DNA of 64,000 nucleotides from a virus: positions 124,001-188,000 of IMG/VR virus record IMGVR_UViG_3300035145_003993, one strand, 5' to 3'. Position numbers and translations under genes: made by a program. Below are positions 41,499-50,089 of this stretch, one piece after another (the first letter of the stretch is position 1; the number at the start of each line of letters is the position of its first letter). Below the pieces are notes generated by a model. That model ran no database searches and had not been told where the DNA came from. It saw only the letters and a program-made list of their open reading frames with translations.

Positions 41499-42103
41499 AT
41501 ATCACCTAACTTGATTAAATGTCTAATTAAATTATTATCTTTCTCTTTAAAAGTCGTATAATGTTTTGCACAACGTGGCTCGTACATTCCTTTTGAACCA
41601 ACTCTCTCTTCAGCAGATGCATTATTTATATCAAACATAGCTTCAGTAAAATAAGCATCTTGATCACAATCAGTACAGACTGCTGGGCATATTTCTATTT
41701 TTGTTGCCCAAGGCATTATATTTTTTATATTCTCAAAAGGTACCTCGTTTGCGTCTAATTGAATTGATGACACAATTATATTAATACCTTTACGATATAA
41801 AGAAATTAAAACAGAATCAATATCATGTATCATAAATGCTTCATCTACAGCAATCACTGTATTCGAATTATACATGTCTTCATTGACATAGCACAATATT
41901 TCTTCAGCATGATTAATACAAAATGCAGGATATGTTGCTCCTGTATGTGTGCTTATAGCTTCTTTCGTATAACGATTATCTCTTTTAGCTTTAAATGCTA
42001 TTACTTTACGACCTTTATATAAAGATCGGTCTATATCTGACATTAGTTTTGTCGTTTTAGATCCGAACATAGGCCCTGTATATATTTTAAATGTTGGATT
42101 CAT
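41495..42103 (-). CDS. tk: Thymidine kinase, type II
   Basis: Phosphorylates thymidine for salvage. P-loop YTGPMFGSKTTKL at about residues 7-19, Walker B/catalytic region VIAVDEAFMI near 83, lasso-type zinc site CPAVCTDC...RCAKH, and a substrate-binding VGSKGMYEPR. Length of 202 aa fits family II. Overlaps by ATGA a 30-aa coupled reading frame upstream and by 4 bases the zincin gene downstream. Confidence 0.93.
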   Translation of the reverse strand: MNPTFKIYTGPMFGSKTTKLMSDIDRSLYKGRKVIAFKAKRDNRYTKEAISTHTGATYPAFCINHAEEILCYVNEDMYNSNTVIAVDEAFMIHDIDSVLISLYRKGINIIVSSIQLDANEVPFENIKNIMPWATKIEICPAVCTDCDQDAYFTEAMFDINNASAEERVGSKGMYEPRCAKHYTTFKEKDNNLIRHLIKLGDI

Positions 42104-42192
42104 CTTCTATTTCTACTATCTTTATCATTTTCAATAACTTCTAATATCTCATTTTTACTAAATTTTTCTGGATTTAAAATTTCTTTAGACAC
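42100..42192 (-). CDS. Tiny protein coupled to thymidine kinase, 30 aa
   Basis: GTG start at 42192 with RBS GAAAGGAAAAA; TGA overlaps the tk ATG (ATGA). The product is MSKEILNPEKFSKNEILEVI plus ENDKDSRNRR. It is either a micro-protein or a leader cistron that couples tk translation to the upstream kinase gene. Confidence 0.5.
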   Translation of the reverse strand: MSKEILNPEKFSKNEILEVIENDKDSRNRR

Positions 42193-42201
42193 TTTTTCCT
42201 T

Positions 42202-43092
42202 TCAAGGTACGATATAAGCTGACCTAATATTAATTGTAAGTTCGATATCTACATCTTCTGGTAAAGAAATCTCACCAGCCGCTCTTACACTAAGTATCTT
42301 AAGAAATTCATAATCTGTCCATAAATCTTTTAAAACATTAGACTGTTTAAGAGTTACATCAACATTTAAAGATTGATTTCTCCAAAGAAGATGAACGAAT
42401 GAAATATTTTTATTTCCAGAATATGAAAAATTCCTATTATCTAATTTATTTTTTTTGCGTGAATTACTTAAACCTGATCTTTCTAGAAATATTCTATTAG
42501 ATAATTTATCTATAATTTGATTATAATATTTATTTTTTTCGGGATTATTTAATATTGTGTAATCAATATTATTGATGTCGATTTTTTCTTTACATTTTAT
42601 GTCTAATAGTTCATTTTTTCCGCTCTTTATCACTAAAGATTTTATTAATTCTTGCGTAGGAATTTCGTTTAAAGAATTAATAAAAGAAATAGATTTTTGG
42701 CAATTTTCTTCAAGATTTTCACTTTCTATAAGTAAAACATTTGGATAATATTTTAAATTTGATTTAAGCAAATCTTCATAATATTTTCTTACTATTAGTA
42801 TGCTATTTTCATCTTGACATTCATCACCTCTGATTTTTAATCTTTCTAAGATTGTTTTTTCACTAGGTAATAAAACAATATAAAGTATGTCAAGTCTATT
42901 TAGTTCTTTTAAAAGTTTATCATACCAAATCGATTCTATTCCTCTATCATAGAGTTTTGAATAAACAATCATTGACATACAACTTCTATCTTGAATATTA
43001 TAGATATAACCTGTTTCTTTATGAATTTTATTAAATAATGTAGTTTTACCACTACAGTCAGGTCCTTCAATAATAATATGTTGAAATCTCAT
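42202..43092 (-). CDS. dNMP-kinase-like P-loop protein fused to a thymidylate-synthase-like domain
   Basis: Residues 1-150 form a P-loop kinase like thymidylate kinase: IIIEGPDCSGKTTLF at 6-20, a lid-like RLKIRGDE and LYIVLLPS. Residues about 215-296 (FVHLLWRNQSLNVDVTLKQS, NVLKDLWTDYEFLKILS, ELTINIRSAYIVP) resemble the dUMP-binding second half of ThyA. There is no catalytic-Cys motif, so that domain is probably inactive or changed in function. The combination with tk and dCMP deaminase points to pyrimidine deoxynucleotide metabolism. First gene after the promoter at 43113. Confidence 0.6.
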   Translation of the reverse strand: MRFQHIIIEGPDCSGKTTLFNKIHKETGYIYNIQDRSCMSMIVYSKLYDRGIESIWYDKLLKELNRLDILYIVLLPSEKTILERLKIRGDECQDENSILIVRKYYEDLLKSNLKYYPNVLLIESENLEENCQKSISFINSLNEIPTQELIKSLVIKSGKNELLDIKCKEKIDINNIDYTILNNPEKNKYYNQIIDKLSNRIFLERSGLSNSRKKNKLDNRNFSYSGNKNISFVHLLWRNQSLNVDVTLKQSNVLKDLWTDYEFLKILSVRAAGEISLPEDVDIELTINIRSAYIVP

Positions 43093-43112
43093 TTAAAACC
43101 TTTTTATATTTT

Positions 43113-43141
43113 ATTGTATTAACTAATATGTATATTTACAT
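43113..43141 (-). promoter_or_regulatory. Promoter ATGTAAAT-N15-TACAAT
   Basis: Minus strand: ATGTAAAT (43141-43134), 15-base spacer, TACAAT (43118-43113), 21 bases before the kinase/TS-like gene. Both elements have one mismatch to the consensus but the spacing is exact. Confidence 0.62.
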
Positions 43142-43155
43142 ACAAAGGAAAAACA

Positions 43156-43365
43156 ATGTACCAAATTTTAGAAAATTATATACAACTTGTATTTGAAAAC
43201 GAAAAAAATAAAAACAAAACGTTTAAAGATATACTTAATAGTTTAAAAAATAGTCAAAATCCTAAAAAGGTACTAAGAAATACAGATCCTATAGAAAGAA
43301 ATACAGATCAAATAGGATTTGACCAATTAATTAAAAAATCTAGTAATTCTAATCAAACGCGTTAA
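43156..43365 (+). CDS. Small leader-bearing basic protein, 69 aa
   Basis: Residues 1-14 (MYQILENYIQLVFE) match the leader closely and end V-F-E. The mature 55 residues are basic and polar with a near-repeat (RNTDPIERNTDQIG). Clear RBS AAAGGAAAAAC. The stop overlaps the convergent dnaE-C gene by 17 bases. Its size recalls the T4 internal proteins that are packaged and injected. Function unknown. Confidence 0.65.
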   Translation: MYQILENYIQLVFENEKNKNKTFKDILNSLKNSQNPKKVLRNTDPIERNTDQIGFDQLIKKSSNSNQTR

Positions 43366-46300
43366 TCTTTTTAAGCTTAGCTAAACTTGATGACATACCC
43401 CAGTTAACATCATTACTAATATCAGCCAACCAAGTTGTAAATTCAATTTCACCTTCCATATCTCCCCATACTCGAAGCCATCCACTTCGATTATCAATAT
43501 CGACGCATTTCCATCTCATAAATGATTTACCGTTTTTAGTTGTTTTTCTAATAACTTCTGTAACAGTAAACCATCCAATTCCACGCTCACCTTTTGGTAT
43601 ATCAAAAATACTATTGATTTGCTTCTGTTTTAGTTTTTTAACTAAGCTTGGTGGAAACAATAAATCGTCATTTGCATCATTACTGAGTTCAAAATAGTTT
43701 TTAATTTTAGTACTTCTTGACCAATCACTAACAACTCTGTATTGTGAGATTAACTTTTCGACAATTGGAATGATTTCTTCACCATTTTTATTTGCTTTTT
43801 TAATAGCAGTTTTTGTCATTCCAAAGCTTCCTTTCTTTAAAATCATATAATTATCCAAGATTAAATCATGCATTTGTTTGTGATTGTCTAGTGTTCCATC
43901 TTGAAATTCTTGGAGTGACTTAAATGCTTCCATCTTTGTTAGTGATGAAAAAGCTGTTTTATTCATTTTTGAATGTTTCCATTCTCCTTCTTTATTGTAA
44001 AAAAGATCTTGTAAATTATTATATGGTCTATTTACAAATATTTCTTCAACAGCTTTGTCACCTACTCCTTTAAGAGATGTCAACGGAGGAACAAACGATT
44101 TTAAATCTTCTGAATATTCCCATTGAGATCCTGAGTGATTTATATCAATTGCTGATATGTCATATCCTAGTGCCTTAATTTCTGCAATTACTTTGGACAT
44201 TCCTTTAGGATTACCATTTTCTGATTGTAAAACAGTTGCTAGCCAGTCTGTTTCGTAGTGTGTATGAAGCCACGCAGCGTAATATGAGTCGATTGCATAA
44301 GAAACAGCATGACTTTTATTGAAACCGTAAACAGCAAAACCTTCTATTTCTTCCCAAAGTTTTTTAGATATATGTTCGGGTACATCATTAATTTCTTTTG
44401 CACCTTTAATAAACTTTTCTCTTGCAATTGTTTTTTCATCTTTTTTATTTCCCATTGTTGCGAGATTATTCTTAACAAGGGTTTTTCTCAGCTTATCAGC
44501 TTCACCTGGATCAAAACCTGATAGTTTTTGTGCAAGTAACATAAATTGCTCTTGAAATACAACGTAAGAAAATGTTGGTCCTAAAACTTCTTCGATAATC
44601 GGATGATCGTATTTAATTTGTTCTGCGTTTTGTTTAGATTTAACATATTTTTTATGAACATTAGCTTTAAGAGGTCCAGGACGATAAATAGCAGTTAAAG
44701 CTGCTAATTCTTCAATACTTTCTGGTTTAGCTTCTAATGAAAAGTTTCTAGCTCCTGTATTTGTAAATTGGAATATTCCTACAAATCTTCCATCATGATA
44801 TACATGCTTCCAGACATCTTGATCATTTTGTTCGTGAAATCTACAATTTAAATGTTTATCAAAGAATTTTTTAGCATCACTAAATTGTGGATTATTATTA
44901 CCCTCCTTTTTAAGGATTCTATAAATACAATTTTCAATATCTTTTAATAAGGATAAACCTAAGAAATCAAATTTAATAAAACCATTATCTTCTAAGTTTC
45001 TAAAATTTAATCCTTCTGACCATGGTGTTTGTAATTCTCCTCTTACACCTACGATAGGCATAGTTGTTTCTAAATGTTCAGGATCAGCTACTAACACACC
45101 CCCTGCATGACGACCAATTGCTCTATTCTGCATAAACAAAGAAGCAATATGAGTTTCAACTTCAGGATATCTTTCCATAAAATCTTTATATTCTGGAGAA
45201 TACTTTTTACAATCTTCATGCTTAAGAACAAAAACAGATTTTTCTTGATCGTCACCTTTTGCCATTTTCATAACTTGATCGTGAAGAGGACCAGTTACTT
45301 TATTTACTTCATCATACGGAATATCATAAAACTTAGATATATCTTTAATAAGAGACTTAAGCTTTAAAGTATTAAAGTTAGAAACAGGAATAACAGCATC
45401 GTTTCCATATAATTCTTTTGCAGCATTAATTAACTCATCACGATCACCAGCATCTGTATCAATATCAGGCCATGAAACCCTATGCCTTCCTAAGAATCTT
45501 GCCCAAAGAAGATCGTATGGAAGAGGGTCAACTTGTGTAATGCCTAATAAATAATTAACTAAAGAGCCAGCTCCTGATCCTCTTCCTGGCCCTAATAAAG
45601 TTTTCTTTTCAGCCTTCTTAAAAATTTCATACATCGTAATAAAATATGCTTCGTGACCAAGATACTTTATATCTGATAATTCTTCTTTAGCACGATCAAC
45701 ATAAACTTGGTTTGTATGAAAACCATGGCTAACGAGTGAATCTTTAACTAAAGAAGATAAGTGTTGAAAAGGAGTTTTATTTGGAACGTTTATTGTAGGT
45801 AGTTTAACTCCTGTATCAATCCAAGTATCTTCAAATTCATTCCAAACGATATCATGAGTTCGATTAATAGCATCACGAACTAATTCTTCATTACCTTTAT
45901 AAAATTCATAAGTAGGATATGAATCAAGAAATTCTTCCCACATTTGAGAAGCATTTTTTGGATATAATTCACACTTAAGATCTTCAAATTCTGGAAGAGA
46001 AAGATTATCTCTTTTTCCTAACCAACCAAGTTTTTTATATAATTCTCGAGCTTGCCATTTTTCATTTGAAGGGTAATGTGAATCTGCTGTACAAATAAGA
46101 GGAATACCTGTTAATTTATGGTGTTCTATAAGATAATCATTAACAGTATGCTGTTTTTCTAATTTATTAAACTGTAATTCAAGTTTAAAATTGTTTTCTC
46201 CAACACAAGAAACAAACCTATCTGTTAGATTTAATAATTCTTTCTGAATTTGTTCACGTGATTGATTATGAACTTCACCTCTTAAAATACGATTACTATA

Positions 46301-46444
46301 AATACCACCAAGGCAGTTGTGCACTAAAATATTGTTAGCAAAAAAATTGTGATTACCTTCAACAGTAATGTCGTAAACGTCAGAAGTCTCATCTATTTCT
46401 TCAATAATTTCAACTTCAATAAATTTTGTTTGAATGTCTTTCAA
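43349..46444 (-). CDS. dnaE: DNA polymerase III alpha, C-terminal part with C-intein
   Basis: Main replicative polymerase, second fragment. Residues 1-43 are a C-terminal split-intein half (DVYDITVEGNHNFFANN, then ILVHN). The following Cys 44 starts the extein LGGIYSNRI, which continues the PHP domain of the first fragment. Polymerase motifs are present: GPGRGSGAGSLVNYLLGI, PDIDTDAGD (catalytic Asp pair), FDFLGL, AIYRPGPLK and YGFNKSHAVSYA. The OB region is at the C-terminus. Spliced with the 47464 product it gives about 1191 aa. Start is TTG with AAAAAGGA upstream; promoter at 46464. Confidence 0.93.
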   Translation of the reverse strand: MKDIQTKFIEVEIIEEIDETSDVYDITVEGNHNFFANNILVHNCLGGIYSNRILRGEVHNQSREQIQKELLNLTDRFVSCVGENNFKLELQFNKLEKQHTVNDYLIEHHKLTGIPLICTADSHYPSNEKWQARELYKKLGWLGKRDNLSLPEFEDLKCELYPKNASQMWEEFLDSYPTYEFYKGNEELVRDAINRTHDIVWNEFEDTWIDTGVKLPTINVPNKTPFQHLSSLVKDSLVSHGFHTNQVYVDRAKEELSDIKYLGHEAYFITMYEIFKKAEKKTLLGPGRGSGAGSLVNYLLGITQVDPLPYDLLWARFLGRHRVSWPDIDTDAGDRDELINAAKELYGNDAVIPVSNFNTLKLKSLIKDISKFYDIPYDEVNKVTGPLHDQVMKMAKGDDQEKSVFVLKHEDCKKYSPEYKDFMERYPEVETHIASLFMQNRAIGRHAGGVLVADPEHLETTMPIVGVRGELQTPWSEGLNFRNLEDNGFIKFDFLGLSLLKDIENCIYRILKKEGNNNPQFSDAKKFFDKHLNCRFHEQNDQDVWKHVYHDGRFVGIFQFTNTGARNFSLEAKPESIEELAALTAIYRPGPLKANVHKKYVKSKQNAEQIKYDHPIIEEVLGPTFSYVVFQEQFMLLAQKLSGFDPGEADKLRKTLVKNNLATMGNKKDEKTIAREKFIKGAKEINDVPEHISKKLWEEIEGFAVYGFNKSHAVSYAIDSYYAAWLHTHYETDWLATVLQSENGNPKGMSKVIAEIKALGYDISAIDINHSGSQWEYSEDLKSFVPPLTSLKGVGDKAVEEIFVNRPYNNLQDLFYNKEGEWKHSKMNKTAFSSLTKMEAFKSLQEFQDGTLDNHKQMHDLILDNYMILKKGSFGMTKTAIKKANKNGEEIIPIVEKLISQYRVVSDWSRSTKIKNYFELSNDANDDLLFPPSLVKKLKQKQINSIFDIPKGERGIGWFTVTEVIRKTTKNGKSFMRWKCVDIDNRSGWLRVWGDMEGEIEFTTWLADISNDVNWGMSSSLAKLKKINAFD
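46316..46444 (-). other. C-terminal half of split intein (DnaE)
   Basis: 43 residues ending in the block F/G motif VHN before the +1 Cys. The final Asn and preceding His are the residues used in cyclisation. They match the N-half at 47467-47772, so protein trans-splicing is expected. Confidence 0.9.
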
Positions 46445-46463
46445 AATTATTCCTTTTTATTAG

Positions 46464-46492
46464 AATATAATACAATTAGTTAATATTTACAC
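46464..46492 (-). promoter_or_regulatory. Promoter GTGTAAAT-N15-TATATT for dnaE-C
   Basis: Minus strand: GTGTAAAT (46492-46485), 15-base spacer, TATATT (46469-46464), 19 bases before the dnaE-C TTG. Its box overlaps the 3' end of the endonuclease gene, so the second polymerase fragment can be transcribed independently of the first. Confidence 0.72.
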
Positions 46493-47426
46493 TTTCATTA
46501 ATTAAATCAATTGTATTATCAATTTCATTTTCCCATATAATCAAGTAGTTATAGTTTCTTTTTTTTGCTATCTTCATTTTGTAAGAATCAGCATTCCAAA
46601 TATCACCTGCTTTTATTTTTCCTCTTGGGAAATCAAGAATGCTATTTTCATTATATAGAGAAGGGTGTGCGTGCCAAAATAGACCATGGCATTCAATGAT
46701 TAAATTAAACTTTGGCAGATAAAAATCATATATGTAACATCTTTTGTTGTATAATAATTCATCTTTTGTCAAATTAATTCGATATTGAATAGAATAGTCA
46801 ATGTTATTTTCTCTTAATAATCTTTCAATTCTTTTTTCTGTTTTAGGTTGTGATGTTTTTTTAAGAGCACCAATTGCACCTTTAACAGCTCTTTCTGAAA
46901 TTATTGCATTTGCATTATCCTTACTTAATCCTTTCTTAAGCCAAAACTCAATGCAAAATGGAGAATTTGATCGTTTATAGTTAGATAAACTTTCTTTTGC
47001 ATCTTCAATATTTTCCGTTTTTTCTATCCAATACTCTAAAGTTTGTTTTTGGTTGTAAGGTTTACCTGACTTTTTTCTAGTTTTAACTGTTCCTTTTTGT
47101 CCTTTTAAAGAAGTCTTCAAATAGTAACTTTCAATTTCTTTTATTGAAGTGTTTTTTGGAAATTTAAACTGACTTCTGAATGCTGTTGAAGTTTTTTGAT
47201 TATCTACATGAAGCTTAAAACCGATTTTGTCTTTTAAAAGAATAGAAAAAGTTTGCTGTGATATATTTAACTCATTAAAGCATTTTCTATTGTCACGATT
47301 AATCATTTGATATAACATTGAAAACGAGTAAAGTTTATTAATAAAACCTTGTATTTCTTCTTTTGAGTAATAAGAAAAAAGTATTTCTTCTCTAATTTTC
47401 CATATATTTGTTTTTTTTGTTTTCAT
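46476..47426 (-). CDS. Vsr-like (EDxHD) homing endonuclease between dnaE halves
   Basis: Free-standing nuclease. The C-terminal 110 residues hold the Vsr-like core: KRIERLLRENNI, YIYDFYLPKFNLIIECHGLF, WHAHPSLY, and a late YKMKIAKKRNYNYLIIWENE. This Vsr-type fold at a split-intein break matches the published fractured-gene endonuclease class. The N-terminal part contains repeated SxxxA/W-type DNA-binding modules with conserved Trp and Lys (YWIEKTENIEDA, FWLKKGLSKDNA). Strong RBS TAGGAGG. It probably cuts an intein-less or uninterrupted dnaE at this site and spreads the arrangement. Confidence 0.8.
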   Translation of the reverse strand: MKTKKTNIWKIREEILFSYYSKEEIQGFINKLYSFSMLYQMINRDNRKCFNELNISQQTFSILLKDKIGFKLHVDNQKTSTAFRSQFKFPKNTSIKEIESYYLKTSLKGQKGTVKTRKKSGKPYNQKQTLEYWIEKTENIEDAKESLSNYKRSNSPFCIEFWLKKGLSKDNANAIISERAVKGAIGALKKTSQPKTEKRIERLLRENNIDYSIQYRINLTKDELLYNKRCYIYDFYLPKFNLIIECHGLFWHAHPSLYNENSILDFPRGKIKAGDIWNADSYKMKIAKKRNYNYLIIWENEIDNTIDLINESVNIN

Positions 47427-47463
47427 TATATTATCCTCCTAGGCACATATTATATATTCTGCT

Positions 47464-48381
47464 TCAGAGGTTAATATTAATAATTATATCACCTTTAACA
47501 ATATCTTTTGTATCAATCCATCCTTTGTCTTTAACAAGAACACGATGATCAGGTGTAAGTTTGATTTCGTTACCTTCTTTGTCTTTAATTCTCATAAGCT
47601 TAGCACCTCCTCGGGTTTTGTCACCCCAGATTACTTTTTTAAATTCAGCTTTGCTAGTATATTCATTATAAGAAAGAACTTGGATTTCTTCACCTTTATT
47701 AAATCTTTCTACAACTTCTTTAATAGATAGATTTCCAGATGAAGTTTGTAAAGTTGTGTCAGGATGAAGACAAGCTGTAGATATGTGTAATCCTTCACCA
47801 TGTTCTTGAAGCATTTGAAAATCAATACGTGGGTATCTATAAAAACCATATTTATACGATTTTTTAACTAAAGTAAATAAATTGTGAAGACCTTTTTGGT
47901 TTTTTGCTGTAACTACCAAATGATATCTTCTTTTCCACTCATCTTTAAGGATATCAACATTTTTTGTTTCATCTTCGTCTTCAACAACTAATCCGCCACT
48001 TTCATCATCTGCGTCAATATCAACTTTTTCTTTTGATTTCCTTTCAGCAGCAGCGGCAGATTTTGCGTCTTTTACTGCTTGTTTGTGAGCAGCATATTCT
48101 TCAGACCATTGTTGAAGTGAAGGAACAAAATAAAATTCAACTCCATAAATTTGTCTATAATTCCTTCCTGATTTTTGCATTCTAATTGTATGAGATCTTG
48201 CATGAGCAAGACCATTACCGTTACCATGGTCTGTTAGTGCCCATGCATCCATACCCTGAGATTCAGACAAAACAAAATCAATATGATCAGATGGGTATCC
48301 TAATCCATCGAATGTTGAAAACGTGCTGTGTGCATGAAGACCGACAAATCTATCTGGTGGTGTTATTAAATCAATAGACAA
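47464..48381 (-). CDS. dnaE: DNA polymerase III alpha, N-terminal PHP part with N-intein
   Basis: First fragment of the replicative polymerase. Residues 1-203 are the PHP domain: FVGLHAHSTFSTFDGLG, ALTDHGNGNG, IYGVEFYFV and ISTA. An acidic insertion (about 115-140) is unusual. Residues 204-305 are the N-half of a split intein starting at Cys 204: CLHPDTTLQTSSG (block A) and GNEIKLTPDHRVLV (block B, with the His). Start is TTG with GAAAGG upstream. Trans-splicing with the 43349 product restores ISTA-CLGG, the normal DnaE sequence. Confidence 0.93.
   Translation of the reverse strand: MSIDLITPPDRFVGLHAHSTFSTFDGLGYPSDHIDFVLSESQGMDAWALTDHGNGNGLAHARSHTIRMQKSGRNYRQIYGVEFYFVPSLQQWSEEYAAHKQAVKDAKSAAAAERKSKEKVDIDADDESGGLVVEDEDETKNVDILKDEWKRRYHLVVTAKNQKGLHNLFTLVKKSYKYGFYRYPRIDFQMLQEHGEGLHISTACLHPDTTLQTSSGNLSIKEVVERFNKGEEIQVLSYNEYTSKAEFKKVIWGDKTRGGAKLMRIKDKEGNEIKLTPDHRVLVKDKGWIDTKDIVKGDIIININL
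47467..47772 (-). other. N-terminal half of split intein (DnaE)
   Basis: 102 residues from the catalytic Cys 1 (block A CLHPDTTLQ) to NINL at the frame end. Block B has TPDHRV. No endonuclease domain is embedded; the nuclease is the separate gene next to it. Confidence 0.9.
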
Positions 48382-48409
48382 ATTATATACCTTTCTTTTT
48401 TTATTTATT

Positions 48410-48658
48410 TTATTTTTCTGATTTTAAAATGTTAATAACTTTTATATCACGAGTTTTAATATCATATATTTTATTACTATTTACATCAAGCATTTTATAA
48501 CTAAAAAATCTTTTATTTCCGTATTTTGTTTTATTTTCAAATAAAAAATTTCTATCTAAAACCAAAGCTGTTCTCGGACCTGAAAATTGATTTCTAAATA
48601 TTTTATGTTCAAATGTTACAAGATCAGAAACTTCTAATCCTTTTGAATAAGAAGACAT
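48410..48658 (-). CDS. Small SH3-like protein, 82 aa
   Basis: MSSYSKGLEVSDLVTFEHKI is followed by strands TALVLDRNFLFEN and FFSYKMLD, then IYDIKTRDIKVINIL. This barrel pattern resembles the other small proteins of the window. Promoter at 48706 and RBS AAGGAATTT. It lies 29 bases upstream of dnaE-N and may be co-transcribed with it. Function unknown. Confidence 0.6.
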   Translation of the reverse strand: MSSYSKGLEVSDLVTFEHKIFRNQFSGPRTALVLDRNFLFENKTKYGNKRFFSYKMLDVNSNKIYDIKTRDIKVINILKSEK

Positions 48659-48705
48659 ATAAATTCCTTATTTTTATATTTCATTTAAATGTTTTTTTAT
48701 AGTTT

Positions 48706-48734
48706 ATTATATTTATTAAATAATTAATTTACAC
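48706..48734 (-). promoter_or_regulatory. Promoter GTGTAAAT-N15-TATAAT
   Basis: Minus strand: GTGTAAAT (48734-48727), 15-base spacer, TATAAT (48711-48706), 48 bases before the 82-aa gene, which precedes the first dnaE fragment. Confidence 0.8.
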
Positions 48735-48758
48735 TTAAAAAATACAATAAGGTTTATA

Positions 48759-48857
48759 ATGAAAACTAAAGAAATATTAAGAGAATGGAATTTATTTTTA
48801 AAAAATATATTGAGACTCTTATTTCTTAAATATTGTATTATACTAATCGTTCAATAA
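48759..48857 (+). CDS. Leader-only remnant or micro-protein, 32 aa
   Basis: Plus-strand ATG with RBS AAGG. The product begins MKTKEILREWNLFLKNI, close in form to the shared leader and to the T4 targeting peptide MKTYQEFIAE. It then becomes hydrophobic (LRLLFLKYCIILIVQ) and stops. It overlaps the convergent photolyase 3' end by 15 bases, as other plus-strand leader genes do. Either a decayed cargo gene or a tiny packaged membrane-active peptide. Confidence 0.5.
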   Translation: MKTKEILREWNLFLKNILRLLFLKYCIILIVQ

Positions 48858-50021
48858 TTTTAAAGTTCTTTCTTGATTAAATCTCATAACTTTTCCATAT
48901 TGTAATTTAAAACTTTCAACACAGTTTACAATATTATTTGGACTTTGAGCATCTTCACAGTGTGTATTAAAAAAATCAATTAAAGTTTCTAATGATTTTA
49001 AACCTCCACCAAGATTCCAATAACATTCTCCTGCGAACCACATTCTAGATCTATTAGGCATCCACCTATTTTTAATACACTGTTTTATTTCTTTGTTAAG
49101 GTAATCATTTTTTGTATTTCCATTCATAATATCTTTTTTTGATAAAACGGGAGTAAAAGTATTATTTAATAAATTGTTATAAGACTTTTCATCTAAAAGT
49201 TTTTTTGAAATACTATCTACACTATCTAAAAAACTTATTTCTTTAATTCTACATTTTCTAATACAAATTTCTCTAAATGCTAATTGTCTAAGAATAGGTA
49301 TAATTGGATTATCCTTTTCAATAAACCTTGGAGAAAGTGATAAAACTAAATGTGTTATTACCCTTGGATCAATTAAACCATGATGTAAAAATTTAGAAAG
49401 TTTTGTACTTCCTTCTCTTTCATTTCTTGTTTTATGATAAGATAAAACCTTTTCTTTGAATCTTTTTAAAATGTTACAAACATTTTTATGAGTTTTCAAA
49501 GATAAATTATGATTAATTTTATATAATTCGCCTATACTCCCAAAATCATTTATTTTATTATAATTACAAAATATTTCTTCTTTCTTTAGTCTATTTTTTG
49601 TCCAATAGATCCATCTACTTTTTGCTGTCATTTTTGTACAAGACTCAATATAAGAGTCAGAATCGACTTCTTCTACATTAATATTATTAAATTTTAATTT
49701 TTCTGAAAAAAGAGGTTTATCGTAATATACTTTTTCGATATTTTCATTTTTACAAAAATCTTCAATTAATGCAACAGGATTTTTTGATTTAATTATTTTA
49801 AGATTTAAATCATAATTTTCTTTTAATCTGCTTGAAAAATAATTTAATGATTCGTAATAAAATAGATTATTATTATTTTTATAATAATTTTTATTATTAT
49901 CATTTAAATAATAATTTGAAATATATACAACACAAATATTTTTATAAGAAGATATAGCTTTTTTAAAAATAAAACTGTTTGTTCTAAAAGAATGATCAAT
50001 TATAATTAGACATTTAGACAT
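48843..50021 (-). CDS. phr: DNA photolyase / cryptochrome family protein
   Basis: FAD-dependent photolyase fold, 392 aa. An N-terminal Rossmann part (CLIIIDHSFRTNS) precedes the FAD-binding helical part: TKLSKFLHHGLIDPRVI (flavin phosphate loop), ILRQLAFREICIR (like LxWREF), and WMPNRSRMWFAGECYWNLGG (like HNRxRM, substrate and FAD pocket). Probably repairs UV pyrimidine dimers with light. It is divergent from bacterial class I enzymes, so the substrate (CPD or 6-4) is open. Two tandem promoters lie upstream. Confidence 0.75.
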   Translation of the reverse strand: MSKCLIIIDHSFRTNSFIFKKAISSYKNICVVYISNYYLNDNNKNYYKNNNNLFYYESLNYFSSRLKENYDLNLKIIKSKNPVALIEDFCKNENIEKVYYDKPLFSEKLKFNNINVEEVDSDSYIESCTKMTAKSRWIYWTKNRLKKEEIFCNYNKINDFGSIGELYKINHNLSLKTHKNVCNILKRFKEKVLSYHKTRNEREGSTKLSKFLHHGLIDPRVITHLVLSLSPRFIEKDNPIIPILRQLAFREICIRKCRIKEISFLDSVDSISKKLLDEKSYNNLLNNTFTPVLSKKDIMNGNTKNDYLNKEIKQCIKNRWMPNRSRMWFAGECYWNLGGGLKSLETLIDFFNTHCEDAQSPNNIVNCVESFKLQYGKVMRFNQERTLKLLND

Positions 50022-50055
50022 ATAAACTCTTTTTATTAATTATTATTTATTTTTT

Positions 50056-50084
50056 AATATAATCATTATTATTCTTATTTACAC
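50056..50084 (-). promoter_or_regulatory. Proximal photolyase promoter GTGTAAAT-N15-TATATT
   Basis: Minus strand: GTGTAAAT (50084-50077), 15-base spacer, TATATT (50061-50056), 35 bases before the photolyase ATG. Confidence 0.74.
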
Positions 50085-50089
50085 ATAAA

